DNA of 64,000 nt from DASQFQ01 sp963730115 (GTDB lineage Bacteria > Actinomycetota > Thermoleophilia > Solirubrobacterales > Solirubrobacteraceae). The DNA is taken from assembly GCA_963730115.1 (NCBI GenBank), contig CAVSQM010000012.1, positions 62,001 to 126,000 on the forward strand, given 5' to 3'. This document shows positions 48,941-57,389 of this stretch, piece after piece (the stretch's first letter is position 1; the number at the start of each line of letters is the position of its first letter). The notes beneath the pieces were generated by a model. The model searched no databases, had not been told where the DNA came from, and worked only from the letters and a program-made list of their open reading frames with translations. The position numbers were made by a program, and so were the translations under genes.

Positions 48941-51477
48941 GCGTGCGCCCCGTCCAGCTGCGCTGCGAGCACCGCGAGGACGTGCCGTGCATCGACACGC
49001 CGGCGCCGCGGCTGAGCTGGGCGCTCGAGGGCGGCGAGCGCCAGACCGCCTACCGCGTGCTGGTGGGCGATCTGTGGGACAGCGGCAAGGTCGCCTCGGA
49101 CCGCTCGATCGACGTGGCCTACGCAGGCCGGGAGCTGCCGGCCGCGAGCGAGTTCGCCTGGACCGTCCAGGTCTGGGACGAAGCCGGCGAGCCCTCCGAG
49201 CCGAGCGAGCCCGCGCGGTTTCGGACCGGCCCTCGTGAGTGGCGCGCGCAGTGGATCGGGCGAGACCGTGTCCACGACCCGGCGATGGCCGCCCCGGCGA
49301 GCGACGACGCGCCCGACAAGCTGCTGCGGCGCCTGCTGAGCTGCCCGTACCTGCGGCGGCCGTTCGCGGTGACGGGCGCGGTGCGCCGCGCGACGCTCTA
49401 CGCGACCGCCCGCGGCGTCCTGGAGATGGAGCTCAACGGCACGCGCGTCGGCGACGCCCGCCTCGCGCCCGGCTGGACCGACTACCGCACCCGGATCGAG
49501 TACGCCGCACACGACGTGAGCGCGCTCCTGCGCGATGGCGAGAACGTGCTCGGAGCCATCGTCGGGCCCGGCTGGTACGCCGGCTTCGTCGGCATGAACC
49601 CCCTCCAGCGGGGCCACCACTACGGCGAGGATCCGGCGCTGCTGTGCGAGCTGCACGTCGAGCACGAGGACGGCAGCGTCGAGGTGATCGCCAGCGACGA
49701 GCGCTGGCGAGCCACCACCGGCCCGCTCGAGTACTCGGACCTGCTGATGGGCGAGCGCTACGACGCGCGCCGGGAGCTCGGTGAGTGGACGCCCGTGATC
49801 ACCACACCCCGCGACACCACCCTGCTCGTCCCCGAGCGCTCGCAGCCGATGCGGGTCACCGAGGATCTGCGCCCGGTCGCCATCACCGAGCGAGCGCCGG
49901 GCGTGCACGTCTTCGATCTCGGCCAGAACATGGTCGGCCACGTCCGCCTCGCGGTGGAGGGCGAGCGCGGCACGGAGGTCCGGCTGCGCTTCGCCGAGAT
50001 GATCGAGCCCGACGGCTCGCTGTATGTGGAGAACCTGCGCGGCGCGCGGCAGGAGGACACGTACGTGCTCCGCGGCGGCGGCGCCGAGGTCTACGAGCCG
50101 CGCTTCACCTTCCACGGCTTCCGCTACGTGGAGGTGAGCGGCCTCCCCGGCGAGCCGGGCCCGGAGACGATCACGGGTCGCGTCGTCCACTCCGACACGC
50201 CGCGCTCCGGATGGTTCGAGTGCTCCGACGAGCTGGTCAACCAGCTCTGGCGCAACATCAACTGGGGCCAGCGCGGCAACTTCATCTCCGTTCCCACCGA
50301 TTGCCCGCAGCGCGACGAGCGCCTAGGCTGGCTCGCCGACGCGCAGGTCTTCCTCCCCACCGCGACGCTCAACATGGACGTCAGCGCCTTCGTCACCAAG
50401 TGGGGCGACGACGTCCTCGACGCCCAGTCGCCCGACGGCGCGTACTCCGACGTGGCGCCGCGGCTGGTCCTCGAGCGCGACGGCGCGCCGGCGTGGGCCG
50501 ACGCCGGCGTGATCGTGCCGTGGATCGCCTGGCGCCGCTACGGCGATCTCCGCCTCGTCGAGCGCCACTGGGACGCGATGGAGCGCTACATGGCCTATCT
50601 CCTGCGCCACAACCCGGACCTGCTGTGGACCGCACGGCGCGGCAACGACTACGGCGACTGGCTCGCGGTCGGCGAGGAGACGCCGCGCGACCTCCTCGCG
50701 ACGGCCTACTGGGCCTACGACGCCAAGCTCATGGCCGAGCTGGGGCGCGCGCTGGGCCGAGCCGACCGTGCCGAGCACTACGAGCGCCTGCGGGCGCGGA
50801 TCGTGGCGGCGTTCAACGACGCGTACGTGGGCGACGACGCCCTGATCGAGGGCGACACGCAGACCGCCTATCTCCTCGCGCTGCACATGGACCTGCTCCC
50901 GGCCGAGCTGCGCGAGCGCGCCGCCGAGCGCCTGGTCGCGAACCTCGAGCGCCACGACTGCCATCTCACGACCGGGTTCGTGGGCGTCGGGCTGCTGTGC
51001 CCGGTCTTGAGCGAGATGGGCTACGGCGAGATCGCGCACCGGCTGCTCCGCAACGACACGTTCCCGTCGTGGGGCTACTCGATCCGCCACGGTGCGACGA
51101 CGATCTGGGAGCGCTGGGACGGCTGGACGGACACCGACGGCTTCCAGACCCCGGAGATGAACTCGTTCAACCACTACTCGCTCGGCTCGGTCGGTCAGTG
51201 GCTGTACGAGTACGTCGGCGGCATCCGCGCGGCGGCGCCGGGCTACGAGCGCGTCCTGATCGCGCCCGAGCCGGGCGACCTGGAGTGGGCCCGCGTCGTC
51301 TATCGATCCGTGCGCGGTCCGATCAGCAGCGCCTGGCGGCGCGAGGGCGACGAGCTCCACCTCGAGGTCGAGATCCCGCCGAACGTGACCGGCACGGTCG
51401 TCGTCCCCGGCGGGGAGACCGTCGAGGTCGGATCGGGACGCCACGTCTTCACGGCGGCGGCGAGCCCGGTGGGCTGA
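48937..51477 (+). CDS. GH78 alpha-L-rhamnosidase
   Basis: An 846-residue glycoside hydrolase family 78 enzyme, which releases terminal alpha-L-rhamnose. N-terminal beta-sandwich domains (WTVQVWDEAGEPSEPSEPA, APGVHVFDLGQNMVGHVRLA) precede the (alpha/alpha)6 barrel with the catalytic region VPTDCPQRDERLGWLADAQV (near residues 452-471), then GDWLAVGEETPRDLLATAYW and TTIWERWDGW. It ends with the C-terminal beta domain FNHYSLGSVGQWLYEYVGGI onward. No signal peptide is seen, so it acts inside the cell on the oligosaccharide brought in by the coupled importer. Together with the GH106-like enzyme it indicates rhamnoside utilisation. Confidence 0.93.
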   Translation: MSVRPVQLRCEHREDVPCIDTPAPRLSWALEGGERQTAYRVLVGDLWDSGKVASDRSIDVAYAGRELPAASEFAWTVQVWDEAGEPSEPSEPARFRTGPREWRAQWIGRDRVHDPAMAAPASDDAPDKLLRRLLSCPYLRRPFAVTGAVRRATLYATARGVLEMELNGTRVGDARLAPGWTDYRTRIEYAAHDVSALLRDGENVLGAIVGPGWYAGFVGMNPLQRGHHYGEDPALLCELHVEHEDGSVEVIASDERWRATTGPLEYSDLLMGERYDARRELGEWTPVITTPRDTTLLVPERSQPMRVTEDLRPVAITERAPGVHVFDLGQNMVGHVRLAVEGERGTEVRLRFAEMIEPDGSLYVENLRGARQEDTYVLRGGGAEVYEPRFTFHGFRYVEVSGLPGEPGPETITGRVVHSDTPRSGWFECSDELVNQLWRNINWGQRGNFISVPTDCPQRDERLGWLADAQVFLPTATLNMDVSAFVTKWGDDVLDAQSPDGAYSDVAPRLVLERDGAPAWADAGVIVPWIAWRRYGDLRLVERHWDAMERYMAYLLRHNPDLLWTARRGNDYGDWLAVGEETPRDLLATAYWAYDAKLMAELGRALGRADRAEHYERLRARIVAAFNDAYVGDDALIEGDTQTAYLLALHMDLLPAELRERAAERLVANLERHDCHLTTGFVGVGLLCPVLSEMGYGEIAHRLLRNDTFPSWGYSIRHGATTIWERWDGWTDTDGFQTPEMNSFNHYSLGSVGQWLYEYVGGIRAAAPGYERVLIAPEPGDLEWARVVYRSVRGPISSAWRREGDELHLEVEIPPNVTGTVVVPGGETVEVGSGRHVFTAAASPVG

Positions 51478-51494
51478 GGATCTCAGCAGCGCGA

Positions 51495-51692
51495 ACCCGG
51501 GGCGACAACGCGGACAGCTCGCCGGAAGGACGCAAGGCCGTCATCGACGCCTTCTTCCAGACCAAGGGGCGCCAAGGCGTGCTCGGCACCTACGACATCG
51601 ACGAGAACGGCGACACGACGCTCACCGACTACGGCAGCTACCGGGTCAAGGGCGGCCAGCTCGTCTTCGACCAGGTGCTCAAGGGGTCGTAG
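51495..51692 (+). pseudogene. C-terminal fragment of an amino-acid ABC substrate-binding protein
   Basis: An open stretch of about 65 residues reads SSPEGRKAVIDAFFQTKGRQ, then VLGTYDIDENGDTTLTDYG and YRVKGGQLVFDQVLKGS. This looks like the last part of LivK-type branched-chain amino acid binding proteins. No start, signal peptide or N-terminal domain is present; it follows the GH78 stop directly. It is best read as the remnant of a gene whose body was lost at the rhamnosidase boundary. The family match is by eye only. Confidence 0.55.
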
Positions 51693-51713
51693 GTACGCGC
51701 TCGCAGGCCCGGG

Positions 51714-52202
51714 TCACGACTCCCGTGTCAGACGCACGATCGGGATCTCGCGGTCGGTCTTCTCCTGGTACTTGCCGTAGCGGGACGAGATCGCCGCGAT
51801 CCGGGCCAGCGCCTCGGCCCGCTCCTGCCCCTCCAGCGACTCGCCGCGCACCTTGAAGCGCTCCGACCCGACCTCGAGCCAGATGTCGTCGGGGTGCTTG
51901 GCCATGTTGAGGAACCAGGCCGGGTGGCGCGGGGAGCCGCCGAGCGAGGCGGCGACGAGCCAGGCGTTCTCGCCGTCCGCGAAGCCTCCGAGCGGCGCGG
52001 TCCGTGTCTCCCCCGTCTTCGCGCCCTTCGTGGTCAGCACTACCACGGGGAACCCCATCTGCTTGCTGAGCTTCTGTTCGGCCCCGCCGCGATACGTCTG
52101 GACGTGGCGCCTGGTCATGAGCTGGAACAGCTTCGCGCCCGGGCCGCGGGTGATCAGCCCCGCGCCGCCACGGGTGCCGTTGGGAGTCACACGAATCGTC
52201 AC
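51714..52202 (-). CDS. DUF385/Ddn-like F420-dependent nitroreductase-family protein
   Basis: A 162-residue protein of the deazaflavin-dependent nitroreductase family. LTTKGAKTGETRTAPLGGFA is the cofactor-phosphate motif, followed by NAWLVAASLGGSPRHPAWFL and NMAKHPDDIWLEVGSERFKV. Members reduce quinones or nitro compounds with reduced coenzyme F420, or are structurally related flavin binders. Presence of this family supports an actinobacterial host with F420. It is divergent from the small gene at 52330. Confidence 0.85.
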   Translation of the reverse strand: MTIRVTPNGTRGGAGLITRGPGAKLFQLMTRRHVQTYRGGAEQKLSKQMGFPVVVLTTKGAKTGETRTAPLGGFADGENAWLVAASLGGSPRHPAWFLNMAKHPDDIWLEVGSERFKVRGESLEGQERAEALARIAAISSRYGKYQEKTDREIPIVRLTRES

Positions 52203-52329
52203 GGGCCATCGTCTCCTCGTCAGTGGTCAAGGCTCGTCGCCCCGAGGATCGCAGCGAACCCCGCCTAAGGGGTTCGCCTCGCGAACGCACTCCATTTGCC
52301 CGATGTGCAAGCCCGGCCTTAGGGCGAAC

Positions 52330-52686
52330 ATGAGCGTCATGCAAACCTTCATCGACACGCTCAAGAAGCTGGCCGGGCCGACGCAGGACGCACCGGTCAG
52401 CGCCAACGTCACCGTCCGCTACGCGCGCCCCGACGACGGCGAGGCGCTGGCCACGCTGGCCGCGCTGGACTCGAGCCACGCACCGGAGGGCACGATCCTC
52501 GTCGCCGAGGTCGCCGGCGAGCTGTGGGCCGCGGTCTCGCTCGACGACAGCCACACGATCTCCAACCCGTTCCGGCCGTCCGGCGAGCTGGCCTTCCACC
52601 TCCTCGCGCGTGCCCGCGAGCTCCGCCGCGAGACGCGAAGCAAGCCGAAGCGCGGCGTGCGCGTGTGGCGGCCCGCCACGTCCTGA
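52330..52686 (+). CDS. Hypothetical protein with GNAT-like N-terminal half
   Basis: A 118-residue protein starting MSVMQTFIDTLKKLAGPTQD. The segment VTVRYARPDDGEALATLAAL, then GTILVAEVAGELWAAVSLDD, resembles the first two strands and helix of GNAT acetyltransferases. The acetyl-CoA loop (Q/RxxGxG/A) is missing, and the protein ends in a basic helix (ARELRRETRSKPKRGVRV). It is probably a truncated, non-catalytic GNAT relative. It precedes the aminotransferase on the same strand by 26 bp. Confidence 0.55.
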   Translation: MSVMQTFIDTLKKLAGPTQDAPVSANVTVRYARPDDGEALATLAALDSSHAPEGTILVAEVAGELWAAVSLDDSHTISNPFRPSGELAFHLLARARELRRETRSKPKRGVRVWRPATS

Positions 52687-52712
52687 GCTCCTCATGGGAC
52701 GCTTCCCGTCCC

Positions 52713-54113
52713 ATGACCGGCCGGCCGTTCCATCTCGCCCTCTTCGCGACTGCGGGCGTCCCGCAGATCGTGGAGGGGGACGGCGTCGAGCTCATCGCCG
52801 CAGACGGTCGCCGTTACCTCGACGCCTGCTCGGGCGCGATCTCCGTGAACTCGCTCGGCTACGGCAACGAGCGCGTCGCGGAGGCGATCGCCGCACAGCT
52901 CAAGCGCCTCTCCTACACGATGCCCTTCCGGCTCACGAACGACCGGGCGCTCGAGCTCGCGGCGGCGATGCACGAGGCGAGCGCCGGGGCGATCGAGCGC
53001 GCGATGTTCTACACCGGCGGCTCGGAGGCCGTGGAGGCCGCGCTCAAGCTCGCGCGGCACTACCACTACCTCAACGGGCGCACGGCAGAAGGAGCTGACC
53101 GTCGCGCGCGTGCACTCGTACCACGGCAACACGTTCGCCGCGCTCTCCGCCGGCGGCGTCCGCCAGCGCCGCGAGCCGTACGCGCCGCTGCTGTGGGAGG
53201 GCCCGCGGGTGGCGATGCCGCTCGAACGGGACACGAGCCCAGATCCCGTCGCCGAGACCGGATCGAACGTCTACGGGACGGGGCGTCGCCGAGGACCTCC
53301 GCGAGCTGCTCGAGGCCGTCGGGCCGGAGCGCGTCTCGGCGTTCATGATGGAGCCCGTGGGCGGCGCCGCGTCGCCGGGGCACGCGCCGGCGCCCGGGTA
53401 CTTCGAGGGCGTCCGTGAGATCTGCGACGAGCACGACATCGTCCTGATCGCGGACGAGGTGATCACCGGGCTGGGCCGGACGGGGCGCATGTTCGGCAGC
53501 GACCACTGGACGGTCGACCCCGATCTGTGGGTCTGCGCCAAGGGCCTGGCCGCCGGCTACTGGCCGATCGCGATGGTCGGCATGAGCCGGCGCATCTCGT
53601 CGGCGTTCGCGGACCGCAACGTCGACTTCGTCCACGGCCACACGTTCGAGAACCATCCCGTCGGCTGCGCAGCCGCCCTGGCGGTGCTGGAGCAGGTGCG
53701 CGCCCCCGGGTTCGTGGACGGCATCGCCGCGAAGGGCGAGGACGCTGCGTCAGAAGGTCCTGGCGCTCCCGGATGAGCTCCCGATCAAGGTGGTGCGCGG
53801 GCAGGGCATGCTGCTCGGGATCCAGCTGGGCCACGACGACGGGTACTTCGATCCCGCGGACGCCGCCGCGACCCGGGTCGTTCAGGCGGCGGAGGCGCGG
53901 GACCTGATCATGTACCCGGCCGCCGACCCGACCGGCTTCGGCCACGACAAGCTGATCATCTCTCCGCCGTACGTGATCGGCGACGCCGAGATCGACACGC
54001 TGATCGAGCGGTTCGAGCTGGCGCTGCGCGACGCCCGCCTCGACACGCTCCGTTCACCCGATTCGGCTGATCTGGAGGCACCCCGCCCCGCGCCAAGTGC
54101 CCGGGATGGCTGA
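52713..54113 (+). CDS. Class III PLP-dependent aminotransferase (three frame breaks)
   Basis: A class III aminotransferase of about 465 residues (aspartate aminotransferase superfamily, omega-amino acid type). Visible: LDACSGAISVNSLGYGNERV, the PLP phosphate loop YTGGSEAVEAALKLAR, HSYHGNTFAALSAGG, IADEVITGLGRTGRMFGSD, and the PLP lysine in VCAKGLAAGYWPIA. It ends with LIISPPYVIGDAEIDTLIER. Extra bases near 53088, 53281-53284 (a G run) and 53741 break the frame; each is repaired by removing one base, and the total then fits. The start MTGRPFHLALFATAG is likely but lacks a clear ribosome site. The amino donor is unknown. Confidence 0.85.
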
Positions 54114-54228
54114 TGCGCTCAAGGGACACCTCGCTGCGGAGCAGGACCTCGATCTCGAGACGGAGGCGGCCGCCGCGCTCGCGCGCGAGTGAGCGGCGAC
54201 GCTGCCCCGGCAAGCGCAGCGGAATCAC

Positions 54229-54246
54229 CATCCTCGTGAGAGGATG
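54229..54246 (+). promoter_or_regulatory. Hairpin covering the first possible start codon of the L,D-transpeptidase
   Basis: CATCCTC (54229-54235) and GAGGATG (54240-54246) form a perfect 7-bp stem with a GTGA loop. The 3' arm contains both the GAGG ribosome site and the ATG at 54244. It could hide the translation start of the following gene. Confidence 0.45.
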
Positions 54247-55014
54247 AGGCGGGTGCGTACCCAACTTCGTGGCCGGCTCGTCACGCTCGCGGCAACGGCA
54301 GCCGTGCTCTTGGTTGCGGCGTCGCCGGCGCGGGCGGCGCCGGCGTGCGGCGCGGAGCGGGCCACCCCGGCCAAGGTCGGCAAGCCGGCGCCCGGCGCGG
54401 CTTGGCGGGCCGTGCTCATCGCCCGCACGCGGTTGTGGCGTTCCGTGCGTCGCCCGGGCGACAAGCGCCGCGGCGCGGTAGGCCCACGCGAGGCTTCGGC
54501 GCTGCTCGTGCTGGGCGCGGCGCGCGACCGCAAGGGACGCTGCTGGCTCCGGGTCCGGCTCCCCGTCCGCCCCAACCACGCCGCAGCATGGGTGAGGGCC
54601 GACCGGGTCGTGCTAAGGCACACCCGCTGGCGCATCATCGTTTCGCGCCGGACCCGCACGCTCGTCGTCCGCCGCGACGGCCGGCGGGTCCGCCGCTTCC
54701 GGGTCGTCATCGGGGCGCCTTCGACGCCCACGCCCCGCGGGCTCGTCTCCATCGTCGGCGTCTGGCGCTGGAACCGGGCCGACTTCCTCGGGTCGTACGT
54801 CCTTCCCCTGACCGCCCACAGCAGGGTGCTGCAGGAGTTCGGTGGCGGCGACGGCCGCGTCGGCATCCACGGCCGAGGCGGCGCCAGCCTGCTCGATCCG
54901 CTCGGCTCCGCCCGCAGCCACGGCTGCATCCGCCTGTCGAACAAGGCGATCGAATGGATCGTCCGCCGGGTCGGCGCCCGCCGGGTCGCCGGCGTTCCGG
55001 TGCAAGTGCGGTAG
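54244..55014 (+). CDS. Secreted L,D-transpeptidase (YkuD domain)
   Basis: A 256-residue exported peptidoglycan cross-linking enzyme. The signal sequence RGRLVTLAATAAVLLVAASP ends near ARA. A mid-region SH3-like segment (CWLRVRLPVRPNHAAAWVRA) precedes the YkuD catalytic domain, with His209 in GIHGRGGASLLD and the nucleophile Cys228 in ARSHGCIRLSNKAIEWIV. It makes 3-3 cross-links between meso-diaminopimelate residues or anchors proteins to the wall. The ATG at 54244 is adjacent to the ribosome site, so the GTG at 54253 (VRTQLRGRL) is a likely true start. The next gene encodes a large surface protein. Confidence 0.9.
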   Translation: MRRVRTQLRGRLVTLAATAAVLLVAASPARAAPACGAERATPAKVGKPAPGAAWRAVLIARTRLWRSVRRPGDKRRGAVGPREASALLVLGAARDRKGRCWLRVRLPVRPNHAAAWVRADRVVLRHTRWRIIVSRRTRTLVVRRDGRRVRRFRVVIGAPSTPTPRGLVSIVGVWRWNRADFLGSYVLPLTAHSRVLQEFGGGDGRVGIHGRGGASLLDPLGSARSHGCIRLSNKAIEWIVRRVGARRVAGVPVQVR

Positions 55015-55058
55015 CGACGAGTGACACCGTCGCGCCGGTGATGTACGCTCGCGGCGAA

Positions 55059-57347
55059 ATGGGGAGCTTCGCCGGCAGGGTGCGGGGAGTCATGGGGGTC
55101 GCGGTGTCCTTAGTCGCGCTCGCGGCATGTCCGAGCGTCGCCTCGGCCGACCTCACCATCAAGAGTGCCACGCTCGACAACGTCGTCAGCGCACAGACCG
55201 CGCCGGGCGGCGTGCTGAAGGCGAGAGTCGAGGTCACGCGCGCCGGCGGCACCGACTGGCGCAGCACTCAGATACGGATCGGCGACACTCGCAGGTGCGT
55301 CGACACCGCCGACCACAACAGCGACGGCACGTCCACCGAAAGCTTCAACGTCACCGCCCCCGGCGACCCGGGCAACTACGAGGTCGGCTTCACCGCGTTC
55401 TCGCAGGGGAGTTGTGGCGGGACCACCAGCGCAGCGAAGGTGCTGACAGACGGCATTCGCGTCACGAAGCCCGGGGCCAACCCGAACCTCCCGGCGCGCT
55501 GCGGCATCAACGTCATGCTCGTGCTCGACGAGTCGGGCTCGATCGGCAGCACAGCAGGCGCCACTGAAGCAGTGAAGACCGCGACCAGGTCCTTCCTCAA
55601 CGCGCTCTCGGGCACGGGCTCGAAGATCTCGATCATCGACTTCAGCACCAGTGCGGCGCGGCAGATCAAGTACACGACGGTCACGCAGGAGTCGATCGAT
55701 ACCGTCTTCGAGCCCTACCTCACGAACGGGTACAAACCGAACGGCTGGACCAACTGGGAGGCGGCCTTCCAGACGGTGGGCGAGTCGAACACCCAGGGGA
55801 CCGTCGCGGACCTCGTGGTCTTCATGACCGACGGCGACCCGACCGCCCGCAACAACCCGCCGGGCTCCCCGATCACCGGCCTCACCGAGGGTGACGCCTT
55901 CGCCCTGACGCGCGCCGCCGAGGAGGCGGACAAGGTCAAGGCGGACGGTTCGCACGTCCTCGCGCTGGGGGTCGGCGCGGCCGTGACGGACGCATCGAGC
56001 GCATCGCGGCTGACGGCCGTCTCCGGCTTCGACGAGTACCCGCCGGCGCCGTTCCCGGAGGCGGATTACACCCTCGTCAAGGACTTCGACAGCCTCGCGG
56101 CGGCGTTGCGCAAGATGGCTTCCGAGCTGTGCCAGGCGTCGGTGTCGATCACCAAGCAGGTGGACGAGGGCGACGGGAAGTTCGTGCCCGACGCGGGCTG
56201 GAAGTTCACCGCCTCGGTCGACATGAGTGAGGGGAACTACAAGTGGGTCCAGCCGGACCCGCCACCCCTGACCGGTACGACCTCCGCGACGACGAACGAT
56301 GCCGGCGTGGCCACCTTCAAGTGGAAGCCCTCGAACGCGGACGCGACGAGCACGGTCACGATCACCGAGGAGCTCAAGCCGGGCTTCCAATTCGTCGACT
56401 CGGAGTGCGCTGTCACCAAGACGAGAGGGTCCAGGCGAGTCATCCGCCGCGTCCGCACCACACAGCCCTCGAATCAGATAAAGATCGGCCCGAACCAGTA
56501 CGCGAAGTGCACGGTGCGCAACCGGATTCAGCCGGGGACGATCGAGATCGAGAAGGACGCGACGCCGGAGAGCTCGCAGCCGTTCGCCTTCACATCATCC
56601 TCGCTCGGCGACTTCACGCTCGTGGACGACCGCGCCGACGCCAACGCGTCGAAGACGTTCACCAACCTGGCACCCGGGACCTATACGTTCAACGAGCTGG
56701 TCCCGGAGGATTGGCAGCTCACCGGCATCACGTGCACGCCTCCCGAGGCCGCCGGGATCCTAGGGACGCAGGTGACGATCACCCTCGCCGCGAACGCGTC
56801 GGTGGTCTGCACTTACCACGACACGCGGATCGACCCGCCCGTGCCACCGGAGCCACCGGACCCGGAGCCGCCCGACCCGCCGACACCGCCAGGGCCGACA
56901 CCGCCGAGTCCGCCGACGCCGGTCGAGCCTCCCTCCCCCCCGACCACCCAGCTGCGGGTCGCGAAGCGCGTTTCTCCCGTCGCGCGCGTCGGCGGGCGGG
57001 TCCGGTTCAGCCTGACAGTTACGAACACCGGAACGGTCCCGGCGACGAACGTGCGACTGGGCGACATCCCGCCGGCGGCCCTCACGCTGTCCGGGTTGCG
57101 GGCGAGCACTCGCGCGCGCATCGTGCGCGGGAACGCGGTGTGGAATCTCGGAACCCTTCAGCCGGGAGCCAGCCGGACCATCCGCGGCAGCGTCGTGGTC
57201 GATGCCGGCACGCCGGGGCGGGTACGCAACCTCGCCCTCGCGACGGCGGAGAATGCTCAGCTCGTGGCCGATCGGGCCGACACGCGGATCCTCGCCCGGG
57301 GGATCCTGGGCCAGCGGCAGCAGGGCGCTCCGCCCGTCACGGGGTAG
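55059..57347 (+). CDS. VWA-domain surface protein with DUF11 repeat and proline-rich region
   Basis: A 762-residue exported protein. The signal sequence (MGSFAGRVRGVMGVAVSLVA, LAACPSVASA) is followed by a CARDB-like sandwich domain, then a von Willebrand A domain (about 150-350) with a MIDAS-type motif in VMLVLDESGSIGS. Two SpaA/prealbumin-like domains follow (WKFTASVDMSEGNYKW, LAPGTYTFNELVPEDW), then a proline-rich spacer (about 589-630, PPEPPDPEPPDPPTPPG) and a DUF11 domain (VGGRVRFSLTVTNTGTVPAT). It ends in APPVTG with no membrane helix, so it is not a standard LPxTG anchor. Adhesion or matrix binding is likely. Another ATG at 55041 is possible. Confidence 0.85.
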   Translation: MGSFAGRVRGVMGVAVSLVALAACPSVASADLTIKSATLDNVVSAQTAPGGVLKARVEVTRAGGTDWRSTQIRIGDTRRCVDTADHNSDGTSTESFNVTAPGDPGNYEVGFTAFSQGSCGGTTSAAKVLTDGIRVTKPGANPNLPARCGINVMLVLDESGSIGSTAGATEAVKTATRSFLNALSGTGSKISIIDFSTSAARQIKYTTVTQESIDTVFEPYLTNGYKPNGWTNWEAAFQTVGESNTQGTVADLVVFMTDGDPTARNNPPGSPITGLTEGDAFALTRAAEEADKVKADGSHVLALGVGAAVTDASSASRLTAVSGFDEYPPAPFPEADYTLVKDFDSLAAALRKMASELCQASVSITKQVDEGDGKFVPDAGWKFTASVDMSEGNYKWVQPDPPPLTGTTSATTNDAGVATFKWKPSNADATSTVTITEELKPGFQFVDSECAVTKTRGSRRVIRRVRTTQPSNQIKIGPNQYAKCTVRNRIQPGTIEIEKDATPESSQPFAFTSSSLGDFTLVDDRADANASKTFTNLAPGTYTFNELVPEDWQLTGITCTPPEAAGILGTQVTITLAANASVVCTYHDTRIDPPVPPEPPDPEPPDPPTPPGPTPPSPPTPVEPPSPPTTQLRVAKRVSPVARVGGRVRFSLTVTNTGTVPATNVRLGDIPPAALTLSGLRASTRARIVRGNAVWNLGTLQPGASRTIRGSVVVDAGTPGRVRNLALATAENAQLVADRADTRILARGILGQRQQGAPPVTG

Positions 57348-57389
57348 CGCCGTCGAAGCGGTGGCGCGCCCGCCGCGGATCCCAGTTGC

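Noticed and set aside
54106..54192. A 28-codon ORF (MADALKGHLAAEQDLDLETE...) overlapping the aminotransferase end
   Set aside because: No ribosome site, no recognisable similarity and only partly outside the upstream gene; could be the tail of a lost gene but is not supported.
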